Source of the DNA: Scheffersomyces stipitis CBS 6054 | Taxonomy: Eukaryota; Ascomycota; Pichiomycetes; Serinales; Debaryomycetaceae | Assembly (NCBI RefSeq): GCF_000209165.1 | Contig: NC_009045.1 | Span: 1 to 64,000, forward strand | Direction: 5' to 3' | DNA: 64,000 nucleotides | In this document: positions 40,089 to 49,023 of the stretch, one piece after another | Layout of the letters: every line of letters starts with the position of its first letter | How positions within the stretch are numbered: position 1 is the stretch's first letter | The notes under the pieces: model-generated | The model's input: the letters and a program-made list of their open reading frames with translations, nothing else | Database searches by the model: none | Told to the model about the DNA's origin: nothing | Position numbers and translations under genes: made by a program

Positions 40089-41738
40089 TCAGTATGTCTT
40101 CCCTCCTATTACACGCATAAGTAACTGCTGGAGTTGTTCTCTGCCTCGAGGACTTTTCCAGATTTCGTGGTTGCTGTTTTCAGCAATGACCCACTCGACA
40201 GTGTTCGAACTGATCTTACTAATCTCCTGCTGCCATTTGCCCCAGTTCAATGAGTTCTTGATCATAAACCCAGATGAGATCACACTCAACGGAAGGTCAT
40301 GCACAGTCGACTCCTTGACTTCAGAATACGACAATAATGTAGACGTAATCTGCTCTTGTAGTCTAGCTCGTATATACTTCGGTTGATAACGCATGTCGGA
40401 CCCGAAAATTCGACTTTTGCTCAGATGTTTGAATGGGTGCAAAAACCAATGGATATTAGACACAATCCCCAATGGTGAGACCAAGCCTCTAAACCAAAGC
40501 TTAAATCCAGTGATATTGTCCATTAGCTCAATAATATTCTTGAAAACTGTAGACTTCTCATTCTTTCGGTTGGATCCACTAAAGGGCCACCTTTTCAACA
40601 AATCTTCGTGCCAACTGTCTACGAGAAGTAACGAATGAACTTTGTTCGGGTTTCTAGAAGCAAACACTCTCGAATATAGTCCTCCAATGTCGAAACCCAC
40701 CAACGAAAAGGGACCTTCAATTTCCTCCTTATTGAGAGCCTCAATAAGATACTCAGTAATGATTCCTATTGAAACCGGAGAAGGTGCACTATCCGAAAAT
40801 CCGTAGCCTGGTCTGTCCCAAATACAGTATCGGTCGATTTTGTTCAAGTGATATAGTTCTTCAATCCACTCTTGGAAGACTTCTGTAGCAATCATTTGTC
40901 CACCCTCGACTAGAATTATAGGTTGGCTAGATTTCGTGTTATTATGAACATTGCCAAAACAAGCGAGGTGAACTTTGAAAGAATTATCATTCACAGCAAC
41001 CATTTTTCCCCATGGTTTCTCGTGTGAATCAAACGTTTGCAACCAAAACGTAAGACTAATACACCAGACTACCCATAGTAAGAATAATTTGACGGTAATT
41101 TTTACTAAAGCAATCAATAACTCGGACAACGACCATCTTTTCTCAACTCTTCCAGTGTATCTTACCTCCTGTACTCGTTTCTCCCTCTCTACCCAGTAGT
41201 CTACAAGAGCATTCACCAAAACATTGAGTCCAGTCCAGATCAAAATAATAATTCCTATCCAGCCAAATTGGTGTCTAGTGTATGTAACTACTCCAATCAC
41301 GAGCAAGTCTAAGAGAAGAAGCCCACCAGTGATGTAGCCTAGGATTCGGTCATAGTACACTGGAACCGTGAAGCACCAAAGAGTGATGGCATTAGTTAGC
41401 AATGCCACGAGTATAAGGTCCAACTCCAAAAAAGACTTACCTCGGTTGTTAAGTCCGGGAATTGAGATGAAATCCGTCAATATAAGTGCAAATCCTACAA
41501 TTGCATTGAAAAATATTAGTACCGTAACACCAATTTTCATTAACTGAACGTTATACAAGTTCAATGGAGAAACTATGGGATCATCTGGATCAAGAAATTC
41601 ATGATTATGATCCAACAAAGGCTGTTGCTCGAGAATTGCTGCATCTTGCTCGTTAACAGGAGAAGGAGGGAGATGTGTTATTTCTTCGCTGTTAGGTTTC
41701 CCTAGTGTCCTCTTACTTTTTTGTGACGATTCTGGCAT
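40089..41738 (-). CDS. Membrane-anchored alpha/beta hydrolase, function unknown
   Basis: 549 residues. An acidic cytosolic start is followed by about six hydrophobic segments between residues 65 and 235 (for example IGVTVLIFFNAIVGFALIL), then an alpha/beta-hydrolase domain (~250-545) with WDRPGYGFSD after strand 4, a nucleophile elbow VGFDIGG and a C-terminal NSNHEIW that probably holds the catalytic His. At the elbow the nucleophile position is Asp350 rather than Ser, as in epoxide hydrolases and dehalogenases. I believe the membrane part corresponds to the fungal DUF2417 type, found with a hydrolase domain in uncharacterised fungal proteins. No substrate is known to me. Confidence 0.75.
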   Translation of the reverse strand: MPESSQKSKRTLGKPNSEEITHLPPSPVNEQDAAILEQQPLLDHNHEFLDPDDPIVSPLNLYNVQLMKIGVTVLIFFNAIVGFALILTDFISIPGLNNRGKSFLELDLILVALLTNAITLWCFTVPVYYDRILGYITGGLLLLDLLVIGVVTYTRHQFGWIGIIILIWTGLNVLVNALVDYWVEREKRVQEVRYTGRVEKRWSLSELLIALVKITVKLFLLWVVWCISLTFWLQTFDSHEKPWGKMVAVNDNSFKVHLACFGNVHNNTKSSQPIILVEGGQMIATEVFQEWIEELYHLNKIDRYCIWDRPGYGFSDSAPSPVSIGIITEYLIEALNKEEIEGPFSLVGFDIGGLYSRVFASRNPNKVHSLLLVDSWHEDLLKRWPFSGSNRKNEKSTVFKNIIELMDNITGFKLWFRGLVSPLGIVSNIHWFLHPFKHLSKSRIFGSDMRYQPKYIRARLQEQITSTLLSYSEVKESTVHDLPLSVISSGFMIKNSLNWGKWQQEISKISSNTVEWVIAENSNHEIWKSPRGREQLQQLLMRVIGGKTY

Positions 41739-42075
41739 TTATGAAGCTCTCCCTTTTAGCAATTAATGATAAGTGGATTACTAACCTTTTTTACTAAAAC
41801 AGAATTTTTGTACGAATAAAGACGATGCAATTGAGTGTAATTGAAACGTTTCCCGTTCGTTTATGCAGTTGGGTAACTTCAAGAATACCAAATATAGCTA
41901 ATGCAACAATTAGTACTGTTTCAGTCCTGATAGAAGGGAGTGAAATCTGGAGAATGTGATGTAATCATCACACATGTATCACGTGACGAAGATAGACGAC
42001 ATTCGTTAGAATTATAAATATTATCATTAATCTACATAATCTTGTGATAGCCTCTTTGCAGTCCTTTTCTTGAAG
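41739..42075. promoter_or_regulatory. Divergent promoter of the hydrolase and VAM7
   Basis: 337 bases between divergent ATGs. It contains atCACGTGac (CACGTG at 41980-41985), a Cbf1-type E-box about 90 bases before the VAM7 ATG, and ataaatattatc nearby as a possible AT-rich core promoter. Confidence 0.5.
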
Positions 42076-43092
42076 ATGTCGGAGATCATTTCCATACCAA
42101 CAACATCTACTCATGGAGGAGCCACCTACTACCATGTGGCAATTAAGCTACCTCTTCGGTCTTTGACTGTGCAAAGAAGATACTCCGAATTCGAAGATTT
42201 GGTCAACGGCTTATGTGATAATTTAGGTATAAACGTCAAAGATTTTCCATACGAATTACCTTCAAAACGAATCAACTGGTTCAAGAGTAACACCCAAAAC
42301 ATAATTCTGGAAAGAAAAGCAGAATTGTCACGGTTTCTAAATCAAGCTATACGAGATTCCACAATTCAGAACAGCGCTTTACTACATAAATTCTTGCTGC
42401 TTCCAGTGAATTTCCGGTTTAATAGTAATCTCTTCAACAATAACGTTAATGAATCTACTCATAGTTCAGTTTTGCTGTTAGATGAAGGATCCATTGACGA
42501 ATCCAACTGGCTAGAGGTGTTACGGGTATTGAGGTTCTCGATCCAGGATTCCGATGTCCTGGCTAACAATGCCAAAATCGGTGATAAGATCCAGATACGA
42601 GACAAGATCAATAAGTTATTTCAGCCTTGCTTTGTTAAACTTTTGCTGACGTTGAATGGCAAGCTAAAAAAAGAATTGCCTACAGATGAATTCAGCAGAA
42701 GACAGGCATTATTGAAAGAGATCCAAGCCAATCTTCAACACTTGGTTTCCACTGTCAATTCAAACTACGCTCACATGCCCGGAACATTCGACATTGGAGG
42801 AAGAAACTCGCCGCTGGAGTCACGGAGAGTTTTAGGTGGACCCAAGGAAACCAAGGATACCGTAGGTTTGTCCAACCAGGATTTGTTGCAGCAACAGGTT
42901 CAGATACATAGACAACAGGACCAGGAAGTGGAGCAGTTGCGAATGATCATTTCTCGTCAAAGGCAGATCGGAGAGATGATTAATGCTGAAGTGGAGGAAC
43001 AGAATGCTATGTTGGATCAATTTAATGAAGAGGTGGAAAGAGCTTCTGATAAAGTTCAAAGTGCAAGGAATAGGGCGAGAAACATTTTATAG
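42076..43092 (+). CDS. VAM7: Vacuolar Qc-SNARE with PX domain, Vam7-like
   Basis: The 338-residue protein has an N-terminal PX domain (~5-118: RRYSEFEDLVNGL and the proline-rich PYELPSKRINWF), which binds PtdIns3P on vacuole membranes, and a C-terminal SNARE motif (~275-335: QEVEQLRMIISRQRQIGEMI...MLDQFNEEVERA) with a central Gln in LDQFNEE. There is no transmembrane segment, as expected of Vam7, which joins Vam3, Vti1 and Nyv1 in homotypic vacuole fusion. The frame also opens two codons earlier at TTG; the ATG at 42076 is the plausible start. It converges on the PAP2 gene, with 67 bases between the stops. Confidence 0.9.
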   Translation: MSEIISIPTTSTHGGATYYHVAIKLPLRSLTVQRRYSEFEDLVNGLCDNLGINVKDFPYELPSKRINWFKSNTQNIILERKAELSRFLNQAIRDSTIQNSALLHKFLLLPVNFRFNSNLFNNNVNESTHSSVLLLDEGSIDESNWLEVLRVLRFSIQDSDVLANNAKIGDKIQIRDKINKLFQPCFVKLLLTLNGKLKKELPTDEFSRRQALLKEIQANLQHLVSTVNSNYAHMPGTFDIGGRNSPLESRRVLGGPKETKDTVGLSNQDLLQQQVQIHRQQDQEVEQLRMIISRQRQIGEMINAEVEEQNAMLDQFNEEVERASDKVQSARNRARNIL

Positions 43093-43159
43093 AATTTTAT
43101 AGACAGCATAACTAATGAAATGGATGACTAATACAACATTTCTGTAAGGCTAGGCTAGG

Positions 43160-44359
43160 TTAAACTGAAGTTTCCTCTTGCTTGGTATTTAAATTGAGGG
43201 TACGATTCTTGAATATAGGCGCTATTCTATTGAGGAATCGAATATTGCTTTGTATATTGACAAGCTCATCAGGGTTATCGATTTCTCCATTAACTATAGG
43301 ATCAGAATTTTTAAGTAATTCGAGAGTGGATCTTGTGTTCAATATCCTATCCATGAATGAACCTGGAATCTTTTCCCGAAGTGCCCAGAAGCCACCTACA
43401 TTGTTGAAGAATGCAGCTACACCAAATCTTCTGGGAGGGTATGCCCTTCCAGCATTTTCCAAATGAAACACACTGGGGAAACATTGGGAGTAGAACCAAA
43501 CCGCCGCACTTGAGCCAATTATTGCCCCACCTACAACGTCTCTTAGAAAATGACGATTATCACTGATTCTGGTGCACGCCACAAAACAGGCTACTATGAT
43601 GGGGACTATAGTCAAGAAGATCTTTGTGGACATAGCTCTCTTGTCAAATACTTGAAATTTCCCAGCAATATTCAAACTTGTTACCACCATTCCACAAAAA
43701 ACAGTGGACAGATGTCCACTTGGAAATGAGCGGAACCCCTCCTGGAGGAGGAATATGTTGTCGTTTGTGCATACTGCTACTGTCAGAAGACCCTCATCTG
43801 GTACCAAATCTATATCAGCTTGGCATCTGGAGAGAAGATCCGGTCGAGGTAAACCACAAATATTTTTCAACACACATGTAATCATCAATTGAGTTGCCAT
43901 GCTCCCACATAGGCACGTAAGTCCAGCAAATATATCCCAAGCTCTTCTGGTTCCTGAGCTTGGGCTATAGAGAGCACATAGCACAAACTGAAGAAGGGGT
44001 AGAACCACCGTGATCACCAACAAGATATTAATTGGAATAACAGTGTCTTCTTCAGAGACATGGGAATACATAAGGGAGATGTCGTTCGTCAGGAATTCAT
44101 GGTACCAGGGTGGGATTACAGAGCCAAACAAAATTGCTACCGTTAGTATGGCAACATAGACGATCCAATCTACCACATAAGACAAGAATGACAAACCAGA
44201 TATATCGTGCTTCATGTACGAGAACGACCAATCGTGAATATCCATGGGCATTGCTCTGCTCTGGGATGGTGGAAATGGCTGCAAACAACCGCTATTTGGA
44301 AAGTGGGTGCAAATAGGGCTTTCTGGCGATTTCCGGGTAACACCAGTTGCAGAAATCAT
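43160..44359 (-). CDS. DPP1: PAP2-family lipid phosphate phosphatase, Dpp1/Lpp1-like
   Basis: The 399-residue membrane enzyme shows all three motifs of the lipid phosphatase superfamily: K-x6-RP (K165 to P173), PSGH (213-216) and R-x5-H-x3-D (R264, H270, D274). About six membrane spans surround them. Yeast Dpp1 and Lpp1 dephosphorylate diacylglycerol pyrophosphate, phosphatidate and isoprenoid phosphates, Dpp1 in the vacuole membrane. Length is longer than S. cerevisiae Dpp1 (289) because of N- and C-terminal extensions. A later Met at residue 37 (MPMDIHDWSF) could be the true start. I cannot separate Dpp1 from Lpp1 by eye. Confidence 0.82.
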   Translation of the reverse strand: MISATGVTRKSPESPICTHFPNSGCLQPFPPSQSRAMPMDIHDWSFSYMKHDISGLSFLSYVVDWIVYVAILTVAILFGSVIPPWYHEFLTNDISLMYSHVSEEDTVIPINILLVITVVLPLLQFVLCALYSPSSGTRRAWDIFAGLTCLCGSMATQLMITCVLKNICGLPRPDLLSRCQADIDLVPDEGLLTVAVCTNDNIFLLQEGFRSFPSGHLSTVFCGMVVTSLNIAGKFQVFDKRAMSTKIFLTIVPIIVACFVACTRISDNRHFLRDVVGGAIIGSSAAVWFYSQCFPSVFHLENAGRAYPPRRFGVAAFFNNVGGFWALREKIPGSFMDRILNTRSTLELLKNSDPIVNGEIDNPDELVNIQSNIRFLNRIAPIFKNRTLNLNTKQEETSV

Positions 44360-44700
44360 AAAAATTTAGTTTCGCTGATTTTTTCACTGTACTGAATTGA
44401 GTTCCATTAAGTTTTGTTTTTCTTTTCATTATACCATATAGATAGTTCTTCAATAAATGCAAATTGGGATCGCTGGATTCCTATTTTGTGGCAGAATTCG
44501 TAAGTTTATATCTTTTTTATTTATCGGGAATATTTAGTGATGAGAAATCTTCGCCTTTATCGATTCTAATGAGAATACAAAAAGTTTACACCAAGATCTA
44601 CGCTGACAAATTTACCGATAATATCCGTGCATGAATACGAGGAATGTCATATTAACCATGATTATCTAGTGTCTATGATAAAGATTCAATAGTTTTCTTC
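44360..44700. other. Short intergenic: PAP2 promoter and aminotransferase 3' flank
   Basis: 341 AT-rich bases between two minus-strand genes. I see no gene and no distinctive motif. Confidence 0.6.
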
Positions 44701-46011
44701 TTAGTTTGTAGTGTATAATTGTGGGTAGAGCTCTTGTAACACAGAACCCCAAGCACGGAAACCAGCTTCTATCTCTTCTTCAGTAAGGAAACTGATACAG
44801 ACTCGGACGTTATTCTTACCCCAGCCCTGTTTATCACCCTCCACCTCAAAGTGGTCTCCCGAAGCCAACACCACTTTATATTTTTCCTGTAGAACTGTAA
44901 TTACTTGGTTATGATCAATATCACCAGGGATCTTCACCCACAAGAAGTATCCTCCATCTCCTCCGAATACGACTGCGGAAGGTGGCAAGTATTTTTGTGC
45001 ACTGAAAAGAACTGTCTGGGCTCTCGATTTGTAGGCAGTTTTGAACACTTCTAAGATCAGTTCTATTTGGCCAGTTTTAATCAAATCTTGAATTACCAAC
45101 GATGCCAATTGGCCAGGAGTACCTCCTGATTTGTTAGCGCCAGTGACTGCTAACTGCTCCACTAACGCTGGCGTTGGAGTTTCTTGCCAGCCTACTCGCA
45201 AACCTGGAGCAATTATCTTGGAAAAAGTAGCATTGGAGATGGTGTTACCGAACTTCTTGTAAGGTGGAAGAGTCACCTGATCCAAATAGTTGAAGCGTGG
45301 AAGTGGCTCATCTCTATCAGTATAGTCCAAAAACTCGTAGACATCGTCACTGATGATTAATAAATCGTACTTTCTAGCCAACTGAATCAACTTTTCTCTG
45401 GTTGCAACAGAGTAAGATATACCACCAGGGTTGGAAAATGTTGGAACCATGTAGATTACGAAACGGTACAACTTTCTTTGGCCTCTAATCGGATCCTTGA
45501 TAATATTGATTTCTTTACCTTCGCCATCCTGCAAGCCAAGACTGTGGTACTTCAACTTCTGTTCCAAATGCTCCAAGTCAATTTCGTACTCAGCACCAGG
45601 GGTTTCTTTGATAGCCGTGAGCTTGCCTTCAAAGCCTGTATCAATAAACACACTATTAATCAAAAAGTAAGTTGGAGAGACTATAAACGCTTGCTTTGTT
45701 ACCGTGGATGGATCAGTAGTGGAAACCAAAATATTGGCAATACCATAGGATGCTCCAGCCGTGAGGTTGACATTCTCAGGTTGGGAAAGATTGTGTTTAA
45801 ACTTCTCGTTTGTCCAATCACTGATGGTTTTTCTGACATCATAGTTTCCAGGATCTGTCCCGTAGGAAAGTGGATGTTGGTTCAATGGATCAATATCATA
45901 GGCCAAATAGTCACTACCAAGCAATACCTTATTGTAGGAATCGGCCACCTGCTGAACAGGGAGCAAATTACGGGTCGGATGACCTTTGAAGAAATTGATG
46001 GGTCTCAGCAT
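44701..46011 (-). CDS. PLP-dependent class I/II aminotransferase, YER152C-like
   Basis: The 436-residue enzyme is a fold-type I aminotransferase. PLP-binding features are TAGASYGIANIL (~84-95), the aspartate in ISDDVYEF (222-223) and the Schiff-base lysine in TFSKIIAPGLRVGW (K265), with NPGG (194-197) earlier. The closest yeast protein I recognise is YER152C, reported as a 2-aminoadipate transaminase; the kynurenine/alpha-aminoadipate aminotransferase group is related. No presequence is evident, so a cytosolic location is likely. A TCACGTGA E-box lies about 105 bases before the ATG, common in promoters of amino-acid and respiratory genes. Confidence 0.85.
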   Translation of the reverse strand: MLRPINFFKGHPTRNLLPVQQVADSYNKVLLGSDYLAYDIDPLNQHPLSYGTDPGNYDVRKTISDWTNEKFKHNLSQPENVNLTAGASYGIANILVSTTDPSTVTKQAFIVSPTYFLINSVFIDTGFEGKLTAIKETPGAEYEIDLEHLEQKLKYHSLGLQDGEGKEINIIKDPIRGQRKLYRFVIYMVPTFSNPGGISYSVATREKLIQLARKYDLLIISDDVYEFLDYTDRDEPLPRFNYLDQVTLPPYKKFGNTISNATFSKIIAPGLRVGWQETPTPALVEQLAVTGANKSGGTPGQLASLVIQDLIKTGQIELILEVFKTAYKSRAQTVLFSAQKYLPPSAVVFGGDGGYFLWVKIPGDIDHNQVITVLQEKYKVVLASGDHFEVEGDKQGWGKNNVRVCISFLTEEEIEAGFRAWGSVLQELYPQLYTTN

Positions 46012-46685
46012 ACTTGGGGAATGTCAATTGAAGAGACAACAGTTGGAAATAGGATGTGTAAAGAATCATGATGACTACATCAGCCATTTGCTCCCCCAAT
46101 TGTGGAGTTATTGAGTCACGTGATGTAATTTAAATTATGCACTATAGAAATGAGTAGATACAATTCAGAGATGCCAAGCAGGGTGGGATAAGGGTCAAGG
46201 TCAAGGCCAAGGGCAAGGTCAAGGAGATTGAAATAGAAGTTTATTGTAGAAAGAATACGACGAATATTATTGGATCCCAATATAAATTATTGAGTCGTGG
46301 ATATATTCTAAGAATTTTCATTACTTTGGCGTAAATACTATGCGAAGCTTGAAATTGTAGAAGATATGATCTACTACAGTATACAAAAGTGACAAGAAAC
46401 GAAATACTTTAGAATATTTTACCAAGTTCTCTACAAAATCTAGAGCCAACCAAAAGCCTAAAAAAAAGCCAATAAAGCTAACATTTCGCTTTATTCTAGA
46501 AGCCTAGCACTTAGTGGTAATTTGCACAGTAATTTCGCATTCATTCTGGAGTCGTAAGTCAAAATCTCATATTAAATACCATCCTGCACATGATCACTGC
46601 GCTAGACCAATGAAAAACATTAATTTGTAAAATCTCCAACTTGATCACAGCTAGTAGAAGAACCCAAATACTATATTCCACAACC
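46012..46685. promoter_or_regulatory. Divergent promoter of the aminotransferase and a small membrane protein
   Basis: 674 bases between divergent starts. It contains gtCACGTGat (46117-46122) and a short hexamer run of AGGTCA-like units at 46192-46221 (five units). No gene is supported. Confidence 0.5.
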
Positions 46686-47024
46686 ATGCCTTCCACTGCC
46701 GGCTTTATACTCAGCGGCTTGCTTGGTGCTGCCACTAGAAGAGTCCAAGTCCAGCTTATCGGTAAAAACTACCCTCGTTCCTTAGACAGAGTCACAGGCT
46801 ACGTTTTGTCCTCTGCTTTGTTCGTGGGAGGCTACTATATCTTCGATGGTTACGTCGACAACAACAGAAAGCTCTTGCAAAGAAGATTGGCTGTGTTGCG
46901 TGAACAAAGAGCCGTCAAGGATGCTTTCTTCGAGTTCGAAGAAGAGCCTGACCACAGAATCACCGCAGACAAGAGAGGCAGATTCTTCTCCTTGTTCGAC
47001 AAGTATGGTGCTTCGTATAAATAA
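46686..47024 (+). CDS. Small mitochondrial-type membrane protein, possible complex I subunit (NDUFC2-like)
   Basis: The 112-residue protein starts at the ATG at 46686 (context accATGcc); the frame upstream opens only at TTG. Layout: a hydrophobic N-terminal segment (GFILSGLLGAATRRV), a basic stretch, a second span (TGYVLSSALFVGGYYIFDGY), then a charged C-terminal helix rich in Arg/Glu. The order of a GLxGxxxRR segment, GYYxxDxY and basic tail reminds me of the NDUFC2 (B14.5b) accessory subunit of NADH:ubiquinone oxidoreductase, which S. stipitis possesses. The match is by architecture and short motifs only, so treat it as a hypothesis. It converges on RTT106. Confidence 0.5.
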   Translation: MPSTAGFILSGLLGAATRRVQVQLIGKNYPRSLDRVTGYVLSSALFVGGYYIFDGYVDNNRKLLQRRLAVLREQRAVKDAFFEFEEEPDHRITADKRGRFFSLFDKYGASYK

Positions 47025-47305
47025 GCACATCAACAGTAAGATTAGCTGCCTATGATTGTTTGATTATGATTGTTTGATTATTTGATTGAATCATTAAAGT
47101 GGTCATGTGGTTGTTAAATCATTTTTACTTGTTTTCTTTGATTGCCAAAGCTACGGCTTGGGCATGCCGTGAATGTCCAACCTTCTTCATTTGCATCTGT
47201 ATAATATTATACGTGATTCAGTTCACCTTACAAAGTATACGAATTTCATTATTTATTCTTATAGAATTACATGTAGCTGTAGATCGGGGTGATCGATTCT
47301 ATTAA

Positions 47306-48748
47306 TTAGTCTTCATCATCTTCTTCTTCCTTTGCCTTATTGAAAACTCCATCTTCTTCTTCTTCTTCAGACACATCGCTATCGTCAGATTTGCTGCCGG
47401 CATCGCTGTCGAATTCTTCATCTACATCACTGCCACTGGCGCTGTAATTATCACCATCTCCTCCATTATAACTAGCGTCATCGTCTTCTTCATCTTCACT
47501 TTCATTGAGCTGGTTCAATGCCGAGACGGGTTCTTCTTCTGCACCACCTTCGCCCTCTTCATCCTTGGTCTCTTTGGTCTTTTCTCTGAGTGTGTCATCA
47601 AACGAATTGTCGTTAATATTCTGTGATTTTATAAAGTCGTCAATTACTTGGAAAAAGGCATGGTCTATCATACTGAACTCCAAGGTCTTTTCTTCGTTGT
47701 TATCAGCAACCGTAAGCAATAAGTTAAACGTCAATCTGGTGATGTTGTTGTAGGAAGTGTACATGATCTTTGCGACATCAAACATCAAGATTGGTTTCTT
47801 GAACCCGTGAATTATATATGACCTGCTATGTTCGGTGCCAGTAACAAACAAAAGAACTCCTTCCTTGGCGCCCCTGTGACATTCTACAATAATTAAGTTA
47901 TTATTTCCGCTGTTGCTGCTGGAGACAGCGACAGCACTGTCTCTGTTTAGAGTGTACTTAATATTTGAAAGGGTAGGACAGGGCAAGTAGTTCATCAAGT
48001 TGACACCACAAAGCTTGAACTGTCTCTGGAAGTAATCGATAATTCTCTCCTGAATTGGATTCATGTTGACGTTGGTAGGCGATTCTTTTTCAAACTGATG
48101 CTCGATATCAGGCGGAAGCTTTCCCTGACTGATCATCTGTTTTTTGACCATATCAAGATTAACTTGTAAAACGATTGGATCCTTGACCGCGCTTGAACCA
48201 ATGTACTCGTCTTTGATCCAGAAGCACAATAATGCAATCGACTTTTTCAGTGGGTTGGATGAATTTCCTACAATTGGAATGAAGGCACAGAGCTTAACAC
48301 ACTCAGTCAAATCAATTACAGAAATCTCGGGCACACGAGTGGTAGGATGAACAATAGATAAGACCGGAAGTGGTTGTCCATTTCTTTCAATCAAATGGAA
48401 TATCAAGCTCATCTTCTTTCTTATGGGCGAAATAAACGAAGTCTGGATAATTTCAAAAATGATGGTTTCTTCGACAATTGGGTCTTTGAGAGTAATCAAG
48501 ACAGAATTGGACGGTTCATTTTGGTTTTGAATTTGGTTTTGGACTACTTGATGTTGGGGAGGTTGTATTTGTTGTGGAGTTGAAATTGATGTAGATCCAT
48601 TGGTCTTGGGTCTTTTTGGTAGAGACTCTTCATTGAGAAGGTGGTTGTACAATTTGGCGAAAACTGTTTGAGATTGTGGATACAGACTTATGATGGCCAT
48701 AATGTCGGCCTGTAAGTCCGGAGGCAATGTAGACAACCAATCGGACAT
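47306..48748 (-). CDS. RTT106: Histone H3-H4 chaperone Rtt106
   Basis: The 480-residue protein begins MSDWLSTLPPDLQADI with an A-rich context. The frame extends 72 codons further upstream but that part is Lys- and aromatic-rich and unlike the family. The short N-terminal helical region, the double PH-like core (~150-400: NLMNYLPCPTLSNIKYTL, HRGAKEGVLLFV, FKKPILMFDVAKI) and a very acidic C-terminal tail of about 65 residues match Rtt106. In yeast it deposits K56-acetylated H3-H4 during replication and silences histone genes. It shares a 275-bp promoter with a Shu2-like gene. Tail length is within family variation. Confidence 0.9.
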   Translation of the reverse strand: MSDWLSTLPPDLQADIMAIISLYPQSQTVFAKLYNHLLNEESLPKRPKTNGSTSISTPQQIQPPQHQVVQNQIQNQNEPSNSVLITLKDPIVEETIIFEIIQTSFISPIRKKMSLIFHLIERNGQPLPVLSIVHPTTRVPEISVIDLTECVKLCAFIPIVGNSSNPLKKSIALLCFWIKDEYIGSSAVKDPIVLQVNLDMVKKQMISQGKLPPDIEHQFEKESPTNVNMNPIQERIIDYFQRQFKLCGVNLMNYLPCPTLSNIKYTLNRDSAVAVSSSNSGNNNLIIVECHRGAKEGVLLFVTGTEHSRSYIIHGFKKPILMFDVAKIMYTSYNNITRLTFNLLLTVADNNEEKTLEFSMIDHAFFQVIDDFIKSQNINDNSFDDTLREKTKETKDEEGEGGAEEEPVSALNQLNESEDEEDDDASYNGGDGDNYSASGSDVDEEFDSDAGSKSDDSDVSEEEEEDGVFNKAKEEEDDED

Positions 48749-49023
48749 TTTGAAGTTTTTTGGGTTTTTGGGTTTTTGATGTTTTTGGAGCTTTTTAGAT
48801 TTGATAGTATAAACACAAAAAATGTATGGACTATAAAGCAAAATAATACTAGCACCGAAGGAAGTGAAAAAATGTGTAGTGGTATCAATAGAAAAAATGT
48901 GTTTCAAGATTTTCTCCAAACGTTTACTAAGATTATCTATAGTAGTGTTGGGAAAGCACGTCAAGCTGAGAGGTTGACAAAACGCGAAAATCTCAGGAGG
49001 ACAACTTCGGTAACCCCTGGCAA
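48749..49023. promoter_or_regulatory. Divergent RTT106 / SHU2-like promoter with a G1/S-type box
   Basis: 275 bases between the two ATGs. ACGCGAAAA at 48982-48990 fits both the SCB (CRCGAAA) and the core of the MCB (ACGCG), sites of SBF/MBF that drive G1/S transcription. Both flanking genes act in replication-linked chromatin or repair, so shared cell-cycle control is plausible. Confidence 0.45.

Noticed and set aside
44097..44395. Several small frames on both strands at the start of the PAP2 gene
   Set aside because: They are alternative frames of the DPP1/LPP1-like coding sequence or its start region.
48749..48964. 72-codon N-terminal extension of RTT106
   Set aside because: The extension is unlike the family and lies in the promoter. 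The ATG at 48748 gives the normal Rtt106 N terminus.
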